A stretch of DNA of 64,000 bases from Porphyromonas pogonae (lineage in GTDB: Bacteria; Bacteroidota; Bacteroidia; Bacteroidales; Porphyromonadaceae). Below are positions 54,237-63,661 of the stretch, piece after piece. The first letter of the stretch is position 1. Each line of letters starts with the position of its first letter. Both the position numbers and the translations under genes were made by a program. Below the pieces are notes generated by a model. It did no database searches and was not told the DNA's origin. It saw only the letters and a program-made list of their open reading frames with translations. The stretch is taken from NCBI RefSeq assembly GCF_036320655.1, contig NZ_CP143258.1:2108001-2172000 (forward strand), given 5' to 3'.

Positions 54237-54544
54237 GCTCCTCCTTTCTTTTTCTTATTGAACATACGCAGCATGCGGTGAGTAACTCCAAAACCACCTA
54301 CTACATTCACCGTAGCCATGATTATGGCCAATCCACCCAGGATCTTGCCCGTAAGCAAATCTCCACTATTATCAAACATGACACAAAGCCCTGTCGCAGC
54401 TATTGCTCCCACCAAAGTTACTCCTGACAAAGCATTCATACCCGACATTAGCGGCGTATGTAAGAGACTTGGAACATTCTTGATAAGAAAATACCCTACA
54501 ATGGTAGAGACTATCAAAATAAGTATTAGTAATATCGGACTCAT
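54233..54544 (-). CDS. pntAB: NAD(P) transhydrogenase alpha subunit, membrane part (PntAB)
   Basis: 103 residues from ATG 54544 (MSPILLILILIVSTIVGYF); an ATG at 54592 would add 16 polar residues not typical of the family. Three helices and VPSLLHTPLMSGMNALSG and VVGGFGVTHRMLRMF mark the N-terminal membrane part of domain II. In this phylum the alpha subunit is split into two genes, as here. Its stop overlaps the pntB start by 4 bases. Confidence 0.9.
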   Translation of the reverse strand: MSPILLILILIVSTIVGYFLIKNVPSLLHTPLMSGMNALSGVTLVGAIAATGLCVMFDNSGDLLTGKILGGLAIIMATVNVVGGFGVTHRMLRMFNKKKKGGA

Positions 54545-54648
54545 AATCTTATAATCGTTAATATTTTTAAGCTGAAGAGCCAAAGATGTCATGTTGCGGC
54601 ACCTTTGGCTCTAAATTCATAAATACAATATTAAAGCCTTCTTCACGA

Positions 54649-55806
54649 TTACAATCCCATTGCTTCCCGTGTGCCGGCATGCAGGATTTCACCGCCTTTG
54701 GTTACAAGGCTCTTACTGATGACTTCGTCGTTCATATCCAAAGAGACTTGACCATCTTTTACAAGATATTTGACAAGATTGTACATGTTCTGTGAGAACA
54801 TCCAAGTAGAGCTCTTTGGCAACATTCCGGGGATATTTTTGATACCTTCAATGATAACGCCATGCTTAGTCTCTTTAGCTCCAGCAGGAGTAATAGCACA
54901 GTTACCTCCTTGGTCAATTGATATATCCACAATCACAGAACCACGCTTCATTCCTTTCACCATCTCTTCAGTGATGATAATAGGAGCAATCTTACCGGGG
55001 ATCAATGCACTCAAAAATACAATATCCATATCTTGGATAGTAGCCTTCAACGCTTCACGCTCTTTGAGTAATACCTCTTCAGGTAATTTGTTTGCATATC
55101 CACCATCGGCAATAGCCAGTTCAGCAGGAACACCCGTCTCAACTATTTTTGCACCGAGACTCTTAGCTTGTTCTGCTGCTGCAGGCCTTATATCAGCAGC
55201 ATAAGTAACCGCTCCCAAACGCTTGGCTGTGGCTAAAGCTTGCAAACCCGCAACACCTACACCGATAACCATAACTTTGGCCGGCTGTATCATTCCCACA
55301 GCAGTTCCCATCATAGGAATGAACGTAGAGAGATCATTAGCTGCCATAAGGATACCTTTGTATCCAGCACAAGTACTCATTGAGGTGAGAGCATCAAGAT
55401 TTTGAGCACGGGAAATACGAGGAATGCCATCCAATGTAATGGAAATTACGCCACGTGCCGCAAGCTTCTTTACCATTTCATGATTGATAGGAGAAGCCGG
55501 GTGTATAAATGTAATCAGGTATTGTCCCTGACGCATCATATCCACTTCGTGCATGCCCAATTGTTCATTGTACAGAGGCTCCTTTACTTTCAATATCATG
55601 TCTGCTCCGTCATAAATAGCCTTAGCGCCATCCACAAGTTGGGCGCCGGCCTTTTCGTATTCTTCATCATGATACTGGGCACCTTCGCCTGCACCTTTTT
55701 CAAAAAGGACTTTAAATCCGTCTGAAACAAATTTGGCAACGGTCTCAGGACTTGCCGCTACACGAGCTTCGTCGTGCATAATCTCCTTTGGAACACCGAT
55801 AATCAT
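54649..55806 (-). CDS. pntAA: NAD(P) transhydrogenase alpha subunit, NAD-binding part (PntAA)
   Basis: 385 residues; domain I of the transhydrogenase. MIIGVPKEIMHDEARVA start, alanine-dehydrogenase-like fold, NAD site VMVIGVGVAGLQALATAKRLGA, GKIAPIIITEEMV and IDQGGNCAITPAG. Binds NAD(H) and passes hydride to domain III on PntB. With two domain III copies on PntB its pairing could be altered. First gene of the three-gene operon. Confidence 0.95.
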   Translation of the reverse strand: MIIGVPKEIMHDEARVAASPETVAKFVSDGFKVLFEKGAGEGAQYHDEEYEKAGAQLVDGAKAIYDGADMILKVKEPLYNEQLGMHEVDMMRQGQYLITFIHPASPINHEMVKKLAARGVISITLDGIPRISRAQNLDALTSMSTCAGYKGILMAANDLSTFIPMMGTAVGMIQPAKVMVIGVGVAGLQALATAKRLGAVTYAADIRPAAAEQAKSLGAKIVETGVPAELAIADGGYANKLPEEVLLKEREALKATIQDMDIVFLSALIPGKIAPIIITEEMVKGMKRGSVIVDISIDQGGNCAITPAGAKETKHGVIIEGIKNIPGMLPKSSTWMFSQNMYNLVKYLVKDGQVSLDMNDEVISKSLVTKGGEILHAGTREAMGL

Positions 55807-56290
55807 AATAGATTCGATTTAAAACGTGTTTATTAATGTGATCTAATTCTATTTAGGTTAACTATTGCCTGAGTTAATAAAATCGCGACAATATTTTTTC
55901 GTGTATTATTAAAGGCTATAATCAATCGTCACAAATTTAAACAAAATAAAATAACCCTGATATCTTTAACAATAAAAATATCATCGCTATTTACTTTATT
56001 TAAATAATTAGCACCAAAAAAGATGTAAGAGCTCAAAACCCCTGATTAGTAATATATTTTTTTCTCTTATTTCTTATTGCGAACTTCTCCCCTCCCCTTA
56101 CTAAATAAAAATATCAAAATGCAACCCAACAAAAAGACAAGGCACCAAATAAAACATAAAATACAACAAAAAAGCAACACATAGTTAAGAATAAAACAAA
56201 AATGAAATCTTTTTGATCAAACAATAATACTTAAGCTTAAATTATTTGCTATTTTTGAGTCTTCAGATTGATAACAATTAAACAATAACA
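55807..56290. promoter_or_regulatory. Long AT-rich divergent region, promoter for aminotransferase
   Basis: About 480 bases, very A/T-rich, no gene. TATTTTTG at 56250-56257 is a good -7 box 33 bases before ATG 56291. The pntAA promoter is expected at the left end but was not pinned down. A-tract-rich stretch at 56100-56210 may be intrinsically curved. Confidence 0.5.
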
Positions 56291-57487
56291 ATGATGAACA
56301 CCATATCTGAACGATTATCAAGATTATCTTCATCCGAGACTTTAGCAATGTCTCAAAAAAGCAATGAGCTCAAATCCCAAGGTGTCAATGTAATTAACTT
56401 GAGTGTGGGTGAGCCTGACTTTAATACACCCTTACACATCAAAGAAGCAGCTAAGAAAGCTATCGATGAAAACTTTAGCTTTTACTCACCCATTGCCGGC
56501 TATCTTGATTTAAGAAATGCTATTTGCGAAAAGTTAAAGAAGGAAAACGATCTTGAATTTGATCCTAATCAGATTGTTTGTTCAAATGGAGCCAAGCAAT
56601 CAATCTGCAATTTAATCCTAGCGCTTATAAACAAAGGGGATGAAGTGATTATCCCTGCGCCCTATTGGGTAAGCTATCCCGAGATGGTCAAGCTTGCTGA
56701 GGGTTTTCCGGTATTCATTGAAACTGATATATCTCATGACTTTAAAATTACTCCCAGCCAACTGGAAGATGCTATTACTCCCAATACCAAAGCTCTAATT
56801 TTGTGCTCTCCTTGTAACCCTACAGGGAGTATTTATTCTGACACGGAACTTAAAGCATTAGCCAGTATTTTGATAAAACATCCTGACATCATTATTATAT
56901 CGGATGAAATTTACGAACATATCAACTATACCAACAAACATCAAAGCATTGCTCAATTTACTGAGCTGCAAGATAGAGTTGTTATTGTAAATGGTGTTTC
57001 CAAGTGTTATGCCATGACTGGGTGGCGTATTGGATGGCTTGCAGCACCTCAATGGATTGCCACGGCTTGTATCACATTGCAAGGGCAATATACGTCTGGC
57101 CCATCCTCCATTTCCCAAAAAGCTTCATTAGCAGCCTATACGGGAAATCAGGATTGTGTAGAAACAATGAGACAAGCTTTTGAGCGAAGGAAAAAACTCA
57201 TCGTAACTCTACTGGGTGAAATTCCGGGACTAATAGTAAACAATCCGCAAGGGGCATTTTACATCTTCCCGCAATGTGACTATTATTACGGCAAGTCATA
57301 CCAAGGGAGAGAGATAAAGGACTCTACCGATTTAGCAATGTATTTACTGGATGTAGCCCACGTGGCCTGCGTAGGGGGGAAAGCATTCGGAGCTCCACAA
57401 TATATCAGATTATCCTATGCTACTTCAGACGAAAATATCGTGCAAGCAATATCGAGACTCAAAGATGCTTTTGCAAAACTCGAATAA
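56291..57487 (+). CDS. PLP-dependent class I/II aminotransferase (aspartate aminotransferase-like)
   Basis: 398 residues. PLP enzyme motifs: SVGEPDFNTPLHIKEA, SNGAKQSI, APYWVSYPEM, CSPCNPTGSIYS, SDEIYEHINY, and the Schiff-base Lys in NGVSKCYAMTGWRIGW; the C-terminal substrate-carboxylate Arg is in YIRLSYATS. Closest to AspB/AspC subgroup I-gamma aspartate aminotransferases, though specificity may be broader. ATGATG at 56291. MITE copy 3 follows directly, its target duplication overlapping the stop codon. Confidence 0.93.
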   Translation: MMNTISERLSRLSSSETLAMSQKSNELKSQGVNVINLSVGEPDFNTPLHIKEAAKKAIDENFSFYSPIAGYLDLRNAICEKLKKENDLEFDPNQIVCSNGAKQSICNLILALINKGDEVIIPAPYWVSYPEMVKLAEGFPVFIETDISHDFKITPSQLEDAITPNTKALILCSPCNPTGSIYSDTELKALASILIKHPDIIIISDEIYEHINYTNKHQSIAQFTELQDRVVIVNGVSKCYAMTGWRIGWLAAPQWIATACITLQGQYTSGPSSISQKASLAAYTGNQDCVETMRQAFERRKKLIVTLLGEIPGLIVNNPQGAFYIFPQCDYYYGKSYQGREIKDSTDLAMYLLDVAHVACVGGKAFGAPQYIRLSYATSDENIVQAISRLKDAFAKLE

Positions 57488-57490
57488 GAA

Positions 57491-57677
57491 AAAACCGTTG
57501 CATAGCAGGCAAATTGCTTCGTTGCTTGCGAGATTCGCGCTTGGTCATTTACCTGAAGTAAACTCCCTGTGCACTCACTCTTAGCGCCTTGCACTTTACC
57601 CTCTCTGCCCGGTCAAAGTGTCTTTTGTCGGCTTTGCCTCCAAAATCCATGAGACTGTTGACTTTTGCAACAGTCTC
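57491..57677. mobile_element. 187-bp MITE, copy 3, at a stop codon
   Basis: 187 bases between AAGAA duplications (57486-57490 and 57678-57682). The left end has mutated to AAAACCGTTGCA; the right end TGCAACAGTCTC is perfect. The left duplicate includes the last two bases of the aminotransferase stop TAA, which survives. Same orientation as copy 2. Confidence 0.88.
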
Positions 57678-57729
57678 AAGAAAAGACTAATAAACCAGCC
57701 TTGAGCTTCATAGATAAGGAGTAAATACT

Positions 57730-57759
57730 AAAAGCCATCGATATTGGTCGATGGCTTTT
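57730..57759. terminator. Terminator between aminotransferase and aldolase
   Basis: AAAAGCCATCGA (57730-57741) pairs with TCGATGGCTTTT (57748-57759) over a 6-base loop; convergent genes on both sides. Confidence 0.88.
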
Positions 57760-57851
57760 GATATTAATACGGAAAACCACATTTTGATCATTTCGAGTTG
57801 AATAACACATATACAACGATCAAAACTTATGCGACTATCTGAAATTCAGCA

Positions 57852-58733
57852 TTAAGAAATAGAAGCGTTGTAAATTTCCTTGAGCGATTCTTCAAGCACT
57901 TCATCAAATTCTTTTTCAGGTTGATCATCACTCAGACCTTCAGCAAGAGCACGTGAGAATGATGCTATCATACCGTGATTTTTAGATAAAAGCTCATTGG
58001 CATACTCTCTTGAGTATCCTCCGGAAAGCGCCACCACACGAAGTACATTTTTATGAGCAATGAGATCAGCATAAAAATCATTTTCAGTAGGCAAAGTGAG
58101 TTTTAGCATAACTGGGCTCTTGATGCGCTCAAGGTGCTCCATCAGCACTTTCTTCAATATTTTCTCAGCCTCGGCTTTAACAGTACAGTTTATATCTACC
58201 TCCGGCTCTATAATAGGCATCAGATCATGAGCTTGTATGAGTTCAGCCCACTCGAACTGTTGCTTTACCACCTCTCTGATACCGGTTTCGTGAGCATCCT
58301 TAATGACGCTTCTCATTTTAGTCCCGAAGATATTATACTCATTAGCTTTCTTGAGCAAAGCAGATAATTCAGGGAAAGGTTTCATCAATTGCACACCATC
58401 CTTAAGGTCTTGAAGACCTTTATCCACTTTGAGGAAAGGTACTATACGCTTTACATCCCAGCAATAATCAGCCGTAAAACGGCCTTCAACCTTACGCTCC
58501 ATAGTCATTTCAAAAAGAATGACCCCCAAAATATATTTGGAGCTAAAAACCGGACTGGTAAGCATCCGACTACGCATTTTGTGAATAAGATCATACATCT
58601 GTTCATCGTTGGTGTATCGGTCTTTATCTATTCCGTAAGCAAGTAAAGCTTTGGGAGTAGAACCACCACTTTGATCCAACGCTCCGATAAATCCCTTACC
58701 CTCTCTCATTAGTCTCAATTGTTCCTGATTCAT
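57852..58733 (-). CDS. fbaB: Class I fructose-bisphosphate aldolase
   Basis: 293 residues. Cleaves fructose 1,6-bisphosphate into two triose phosphates through a Schiff base. N-terminal [17 protein letters not shown] and [11 protein letters not shown] and a later lysine in [12 protein letters not shown] are typical of the short bacterial class I enzyme in Bacteroidota. Start [14 protein letters not shown] at 58733. Stands alone. Complements fbp at 21348 in the same pathway. Confidence 0.9.
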   Translation of the reverse strand: MNQEQLRLMREGKGFIGALDQSGGSTPKALLAYGIDKDRYTNDEQMYDLIHKMRSRMLTSPVFSSKYILGVILFEMTMERKVEGRFTADYCWDVKRIVPFLKVDKGLQDLKDGVQLMKPFPELSALLKKANEYNIFGTKMRSVIKDAHETGIREVVKQQFEWAELIQAHDLMPIIEPEVDINCTVKAEAEKILKKVLMEHLERIKSPVMLKLTLPTENDFYADLIAHKNVLRVVALSGGYSREYANELLSKNHGMIASFSRALAEGLSDDQPEKEFDEVLEESLKEIYNASIS

Positions 58734-59086
58734 AATGTAAAATCATATTTAAAAGTTGATAATTCTGTCATAGCTCATTTCAAGAGTATTTGCGACATAT
58801 TTCTTATAAGGAATGTCCAAAACATAACGTTTGAAACATATCTCCAACCCTTATTACAAGGGAAATTAGTCGCCCCATGAGGCGTAGTTCAATTCAATTC
58901 GGATCAATATTTTCATCAAGGATTAGAAAACTTTTTGATCATATCTAAAGGTACGATTTTATTTCAAATCATCATATTTATTCATCAGATACATTGTCAT
59001 TTATACCTAATACATATGAGATTGTATCGTCAGAAATATATTATATTCCCTTCTTGTAGTTATAAGACTAAAAAGGCCTTTAGTGT
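58734..59086. other. Intergenic stretch, nothing recognised
   Basis: About 350 AT-rich bases between two minus-strand genes. Contains the aldolase promoter region and a short GC hairpin (GCCCCATGAGGCG near 58873). No gene seen. Confidence 0.4.
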
Positions 59087-60163
59087 TCAATGAAGTCCAT
59101 CACCAATCAAATTCATTTGCCTCCTTATACTTTCTTCATGCACTACTTCGAATATTTGTTTTATAAATTCAGGCCTCATCCCATAAGCCCTACCTCTCAA
59201 TATCCTTTTACTCAAGACTTCATTATAGCGATCTGATTGTAAAATTGTTACCCCATGCTCTTTCTTGTAAGAACCTATTTCATTCGAGATACGCATGCGT
59301 TTTGCCAACTCTTGGATAATCACACCATCACATTCATCAATCTGAGCTCGCAATTCGGACAAGCGATCCGCATTGTCGTATTCTTTACGGATAATAAGTT
59401 GTTTGATTATTGTTGATAGTGTTTGGGGTGTTATTTGCTGTGACGCATCACTCCAAGCTGAATCAGGGTCACAATGACTTTCAATAATAAGTCCGGAAAA
59501 GCCCAAATCCATAGCCTGTTGGGACAAGGGAGAGATGAGTTCACGTTTACCTCCCATATGACTTGGATCACATAAAAGAGGAAGATTCGGTATTCTGCGA
59601 TGTAGTTCGATTGGGATATGCCATTGAGGGAGATTACGATAGATACTTTTATTATAGTAGGTAAAACCTCTATGCACCGCAGCCATACGTTTTATTCCGG
59701 CATTATTGATTCGTTGTATTGCACCTATCCATAATTCAAGATCAGGACTTACCGGATTTTTCACCAAAACGGGTACATCTACACCTTTCAAAGCATTAGC
59801 AATCTCTTGCACAGCAAAGGGGTTAGCTGTAGTGCGCGCACCAATCCAAAAAACATCAATACCAGCTTTGAGGCTCTCATATACGTGCATAGGAGTAGCT
59901 ACCTCTGTGCATACATACATGCCTGTCTCTTCCTTGACCCGCCTGAGCCAGGCCAAAGCTTTTACCCCCACCCCCTCGAAGCCTCCCGGCTTGGTTCTTG
60001 GCTTCCATGCGCCTGCTCTGAAAATACGGATACCGTTATCCCTAAGTTGAAAAGCAGTATTCATGACTTGCTCTTCAGTCTCGGCACTGCAAGGCCCGGC
60101 TATAACCAAAGGTCGATGATACTGTATATCATGGAATAATATGGGATCAATATTTAATTTCAT
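59087..60163 (-). CDS. aroF: Bifunctional DAHP synthase / chorismate mutase
   Basis: 358 residues from ATG 60163 (MKLNIDPILFHD); a longer frame would start with TTG. Type I-beta DAHP synthase (about 1-265): VIAGPCSAETEEQV, FRAGAWKPRTKPGGF, WIGARTTANPFAVQEI and VHRGF, then a C-terminal chorismate mutase (about 270-358) with LRAQIDECDGVII, LAKRMRISNEIG and YKKEHG. It starts the shikimate pathway and makes prephenate from chorismate. It ends an operon with three methyltransferase-like genes and a membrane protein, an unusual setting for this core enzyme. Confidence 0.93.
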   Translation of the reverse strand: MKLNIDPILFHDIQYHRPLVIAGPCSAETEEQVMNTAFQLRDNGIRIFRAGAWKPRTKPGGFEGVGVKALAWLRRVKEETGMYVCTEVATPMHVYESLKAGIDVFWIGARTTANPFAVQEIANALKGVDVPVLVKNPVSPDLELWIGAIQRINNAGIKRMAAVHRGFTYYNKSIYRNLPQWHIPIELHRRIPNLPLLCDPSHMGGKRELISPLSQQAMDLGFSGLIIESHCDPDSAWSDASQQITPQTLSTIIKQLIIRKEYDNADRLSELRAQIDECDGVIIQELAKRMRISNEIGSYKKEHGVTILQSDRYNEVLSKRILRGRAYGMRPEFIKQIFEVVHEESIRRQMNLIGDGLH

Positions 60164-60178
60164 ACTCTCCAATACCGT

Positions 60179-61015
60179 CTAATTCTCATTAGGCTTATGT
60201 ATCTCATATCCTAACATCGAACTGAATTTCTTACATATTCCAGGAAAATAACCCATCATTCGAGGCATAAAGGCCCATCTCCGGGTATATTTCTTTTGAT
60301 ATAATGCCTGCTCAATAAGTTTTAGTCCCGGAGCCCACTCTTCACCTACATGACCATCAGCAAATCCTGATCGGATTTGAGCGTCATGATTCTTCAGGGA
60401 ATCAGGTTTGATGTATTTCGATCTTATCAGATTAGGGCCACATACATCGAACCAGAGCTCCCCTCCGGTAAAGCGGTGCACCAATTCATTTAAAAACGAT
60501 TTTACATCATCCTCGAAAAAATACATAAGTACACCCTCTACAACAAAAATAAAATCAGCTTGGGGATGCTTCTGCTTCAACTCATCCATCCAGTCTGTTT
60601 TCAATAAAGAAGCTGATAAGTAATGATCACGTGAAGGTTCGGGGATTAATTCACGGCGCAAATCAATAACTTCAGGCAAATCCATTTCATAAAAAATTGC
60701 TTTTTCAATCTCATTGAGACGCTGGAATCGGGTATCTAACCCACAGCCTACGTTGACCACTACAGGGTTTTTACGCAAGGAGATAAATCGTGATACGGCA
60801 TCATCAAAATAACGACCTCGCACAACGCATCCCAACTCGCTCATCTTAGCTCCGTCAAAACGTGAAAAGTCATAATCCAGACTGCTTACCAACTTTTCGG
60901 CCAATGGATCGTGCAAAATAGCACCTTCTCCCCTACTACTTTCTTTTGCTCTCATGTACAGGGGGATCAGCAAGGTTTCCGATATTATATTATTAAATTC
61001 ATATTTTCTTTTCAT
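60179..61015 (-). CDS. Leucine-carboxyl-methyltransferase-like SAM enzyme (TcmP/PPM family)
   Basis: 278 residues from ATG 61015. Features of the LCMT-type class I methyltransferases: YMRAKESSRG, VVVNVGCGLDTRFQRL (SAM loop), YEMDLPEVIDLR and FVVEGVLMYF. These enzymes usually esterify a carboxyl group in natural-product or protein substrates. The neighbours (DAHP synthase/chorismate mutase, ICMT-like and CmoA-like proteins) suggest an aromatic carboxylate as substrate, which is inference. Gaps of 15 bases on both sides. Confidence 0.82.
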   Translation of the reverse strand: MKRKYEFNNIISETLLIPLYMRAKESSRGEGAILHDPLAEKLVSSLDYDFSRFDGAKMSELGCVVRGRYFDDAVSRFISLRKNPVVVNVGCGLDTRFQRLNEIEKAIFYEMDLPEVIDLRRELIPEPSRDHYLSASLLKTDWMDELKQKHPQADFIFVVEGVLMYFFEDDVKSFLNELVHRFTGGELWFDVCGPNLIRSKYIKPDSLKNHDAQIRSGFADGHVGEEWAPGLKLIEQALYQKKYTRRWAFMPRMMGYFPGICKKFSSMLGYEIHKPNEN

Positions 61016-61030
61016 ATTGTCATTGTCTTT

Positions 61031-61705
61031 TTAGTCAACTATTCCCATATGTAATAAAACGTTTACCACCATAAATATTGCCATTGTCCAAGTAATCACC
61101 GATAATTTACCATTGAAGTAAGCCGGAGTGGTCTTGCGATATACCTTTAATTCCTCCTCAAAATAAGGTTCCAACGAGTATTTGACTTGGATCTTTATCA
61201 TCATCAAATCCATGATAATGTAAAGCGGGTACAACCAAAGTGTATATAAAGCACCGGTAAGTAAAATCAAAGATAAGTGGCACAGTATATCTCCAATGAT
61301 CATAGGATGCTGTACTTCTCCGTATATGCCCTGCGTAAGAAGCTTCTTCGGGGCATAAAAGGAATTCTTGGTGGCTTCTATATTCTTTGACATAGATCTC
61401 TTGACCCAGAAAAAGCTGAAATAAATAAAAATCCCCAATAGGACTAAAACATACACCAAATTAAAGGCTGTAAAATCACCCCGAAACCAATCGTAAATAC
61501 TCTGCATTCTGGGTTGCTTGAAGAAAGGCAAAGCATACCATATTAAGGCAGGATAGCCCCCAGTGAAGTATAGTTTTTCAGGCAAATTAGATTCTTTGCC
61601 CAGATGATGATATTTATAGCCGAGATAAAACGCATAGAAGTAAATAATCAAGCCCAAGAGGGACATGATCACTACAATCGCATGAATTATAAAATTGAGA
61701 CTCAT
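61031..61705 (-). CDS. Isoprenylcysteine-carboxyl-methyltransferase-like membrane protein
   Basis: 224 residues from ATG 61705; the ATG at 61774 lies inside the previous gene. About five hydrophobic segments. GIYGEVQHPMIIGDI resembles the ICMT/PEMT R-H-P-x-Y-x-G SAM-binding motif, and EPYFEEELKVYRKTTPAYF the C-terminal E-x-x-L-x-x-x-F-x-x-Y signature. Members methylate lipids or carboxyls at membranes. Seven bases after the CmoA-like gene. Confidence 0.72.
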   Translation of the reverse strand: MSLNFIIHAIVVIMSLLGLIIYFYAFYLGYKYHHLGKESNLPEKLYFTGGYPALIWYALPFFKQPRMQSIYDWFRGDFTAFNLVYVLVLLGIFIYFSFFWVKRSMSKNIEATKNSFYAPKKLLTQGIYGEVQHPMIIGDILCHLSLILLTGALYTLWLYPLYIIMDLMMIKIQVKYSLEPYFEEELKVYRKTTPAYFNGKLSVITWTMAIFMVVNVLLHMGIVD

Positions 61706-61712
61706 GATGTAT

Positions 61713-62519
61713 TTATTTTGTTTGAATTTTTTTGTCAAATGAGGTTGTATGGAGTGAGAGACCATCATCCTCATAGATATCGCACGGTTCGGGCATTTTT
61801 ACCGCTATAATACCGGCAAAGTTGTTCCATTTGATGAATGTATCTACACACCTAAAACCAACACTTCGAAGCAATTGTAAATTTTCGGTATGTGTCAAAG
61901 GGATCAGAACCCCCCTGAGGCTTTGTGATTTTTTGATGACTTGCTGTTCGTTCAAGCCATGTTCTTGCTTGAAATCCCAATACAAGTCGTTCCATATATC
62001 CTCGAACAAGGAATTTTCCGCTCTTACTTTCTCAACTAAAATAAAGGCTCCACCATCTACCAAACCTTTGTAAATACGTTGCACCACTTTCTTTCTTTTC
62101 CATAGTGGAAGGAATTGCAAGGTGTACAAAGAAAGGACCAGATCAACATTGGTAAACTCATTGATATCCTCAATCCCCTGCTGTAAAAACTGTACGTCAT
62201 CGCCAATACATTTAGTTCGGGCCGCTTCAATCATAGAGATGCTTTCCTCCACTCCTATAAACCTAACATTCTTTTTTCGGGCATGCTTGCGCAATAACAA
62301 GGATATTGTCTCACCTGTGGACGAACCCAAATCATAGATAGTGCTATTATCTCTGATAAACCATTCGCTCATCTCTATCACAGCCTTTTGTACCTCTTCG
62401 TACAGAGGAACGCTTTTGCGCACATGACTATCAAAACTTTGCGATACCTGTGCGTCGAATTTCCATTCACCGGGAACAGAAGTAATCAACTGATCTACGG
62501 ATCCTTTATTATTTTCCAT
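61713..62519 (-). CDS. CmoA-like class I SAM methyltransferase
   Basis: 268 residues. The alignment with E. coli CmoA (247 aa, carboxy-SAM synthase using prephenate) is good: HVRKSVPLYEEVQ, IYDLGSSTGETIS, VLSLYTLQFL, GGAFILVEKV and DFKQEHGLNEQQV. CmoA Arg199, which contacts the extra carboxylate, falls at a Ser here by ungapped alignment. So it may be an ordinary methyltransferase of this fold or use a different ligand. It shares an operon with the prephenate-making enzyme, a suggestive link. The start overlaps the upstream gene by 11 bases. C-terminal 35 residues are extra. Confidence 0.75.
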   Translation of the reverse strand: MENNKGSVDQLITSVPGEWKFDAQVSQSFDSHVRKSVPLYEEVQKAVIEMSEWFIRDNSTIYDLGSSTGETISLLLRKHARKKNVRFIGVEESISMIEAARTKCIGDDVQFLQQGIEDINEFTNVDLVLSLYTLQFLPLWKRKKVVQRIYKGLVDGGAFILVEKVRAENSLFEDIWNDLYWDFKQEHGLNEQQVIKKSQSLRGVLIPLTHTENLQLLRSVGFRCVDTFIKWNNFAGIIAVKMPEPCDIYEDDGLSLHTTSFDKKIQTK

Positions 62520-63318
62520 ATTTGTATTTATTTTTTGAAGTATAGATTATTGCCAAGAAACTCAACGCAATCATAAGAAGAACGTACGATAGGAATAGAT
62601 TGGAAAAACACACCAGAGGACTGCTCCACACCAAAAAACCAATGAAATAGATTGGCAAAAAGCACGTAACTGCTATAGAGAAATTATTATAATAAGAGAA
62701 TTTGTTACTGAGGAAATAAACGATGATCGATGAGAATGCCATGAAACCGCTAATCAGCCCAAAAGTATATCGATCGAATGGCAAGGTCGAGTTATAAGGG
62801 ATCTTAGAGAGGACTTGCCATGCCTGCTTAGGAAAAATAACACTGAAAAAATTGAGAAATAACAAGAAAGCAATTACTCTAAACAGAGGGGTGACTATTT
62901 TTAATGATCGAGGCTGCATAGGATTACCTTTGATCCCCTTATTGAGATAAAACATAAGTCCTCCTACCACAAACCATATAAACGGTTCGTACTGGGATGA
63001 AATATTGTCTAAATGAGTACGCACTTTGAGCCAGTACATAAATATGCCCATAAAACCTATCAGAAATGATGCAATCCGAGTAATGGGTTTGTATTTATCC
63101 AAGTTAGTCAAATACAAAAAATAAATACAAAAGAATCCGAAAAACAGGCATTGCTGACGAAAAAGAATCATAGTCACAGATGAGAATTCCATATCGTCTA
63201 CATAGGTCTTCAGACTATTTGCTCCCAAGAATATCCAAGGAAAGCCTGTAAAGCAAGCTATAGCACACAACCATAAGATGATTGTAAGGATGCGTCGTAT
63301 TATTAATATCGATGTCAT
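62509..63318 (-). CDS. Six-to-eight-helix membrane protein, unknown function
   Basis: 269 residues with hydrophobic segments spread along the length (ILTIILWLCAIACFTGF, FFGFFCIYFLYLTNL, VVGGLMFYL, FRVIAFLLFLNFF, FTFGLISGFMA-like LISGFMAFSSIIVYFL, TCFLPIYFIGFLVW). No family recognised. First gene of the operon that runs to 59087; its end overlaps the CmoA-like gene by 11 bases, showing translational coupling. Possible transporter or membrane partner of the methyltransferases. Confidence 0.65.
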   Translation of the reverse strand: MTSILIIRRILTIILWLCAIACFTGFPWIFLGANSLKTYVDDMEFSSVTMILFRQQCLFFGFFCIYFLYLTNLDKYKPITRIASFLIGFMGIFMYWLKVRTHLDNISSQYEPFIWFVVGGLMFYLNKGIKGNPMQPRSLKIVTPLFRVIAFLLFLNFFSVIFPKQAWQVLSKIPYNSTLPFDRYTFGLISGFMAFSSIIVYFLSNKFSYYNNFSIAVTCFLPIYFIGFLVWSSPLVCFSNLFLSYVLLMIALSFLAIIYTSKNKYKYGK

Positions 63319-63661
63319 ATAAATTATTATTTATGCACTTCAACAAGCACATGAGGCGATGCCGGAGTTTTGGAGTAGAAAATTATGTTTTTTGGTTGTT
63401 CGGATATTGAATGATGTGAATAAAAATCAACAATAAATCAGGATCACAACATCGCAGAAACAAACCATTATTTTCTTAGTTAGGCTTTGTTATTTTCTTA
63501 GTTAGGCTTTTTGATTTTGCTAGTTAGAAAAATTTAAAAGCCTAGTTAGGAAAATAATGAAACATAGTTAGGAAAATACGCCCTACGTTTTTTTACAAAA
63601 ATTAAACTCAATAACAGGGGGATTTAACACTAGGCTATTTATACAATACTACTCATTTCTC
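63319..63661. other. AT-rich intergenic region with array C
   Basis: About 340 bases between the membrane-protein gene and the cut-off gene. The 22-bp array (63478-63587) fills the middle. The promoter of the methyltransferase operon is expected at the left end but no clear -7/-33 pair was recognised. Confidence 0.5.
63478..63587. repeat. 22-bp phased array C (five units)
   Basis: AGTTAG cores at 63478, 63500, 63522, 63544 and 63566, each exactly 22 bases apart, all in one orientation. Extended unit TTAGTTAGGCTTTGTTATTTTC and variants. Same family as arrays A and B. Confidence 0.88.

Noticed and set aside
56090-56210. Another 22-bp array
   Set aside because: A-tract-rich stretch shows loose periodicity, but I could not place a core at fixed intervals.
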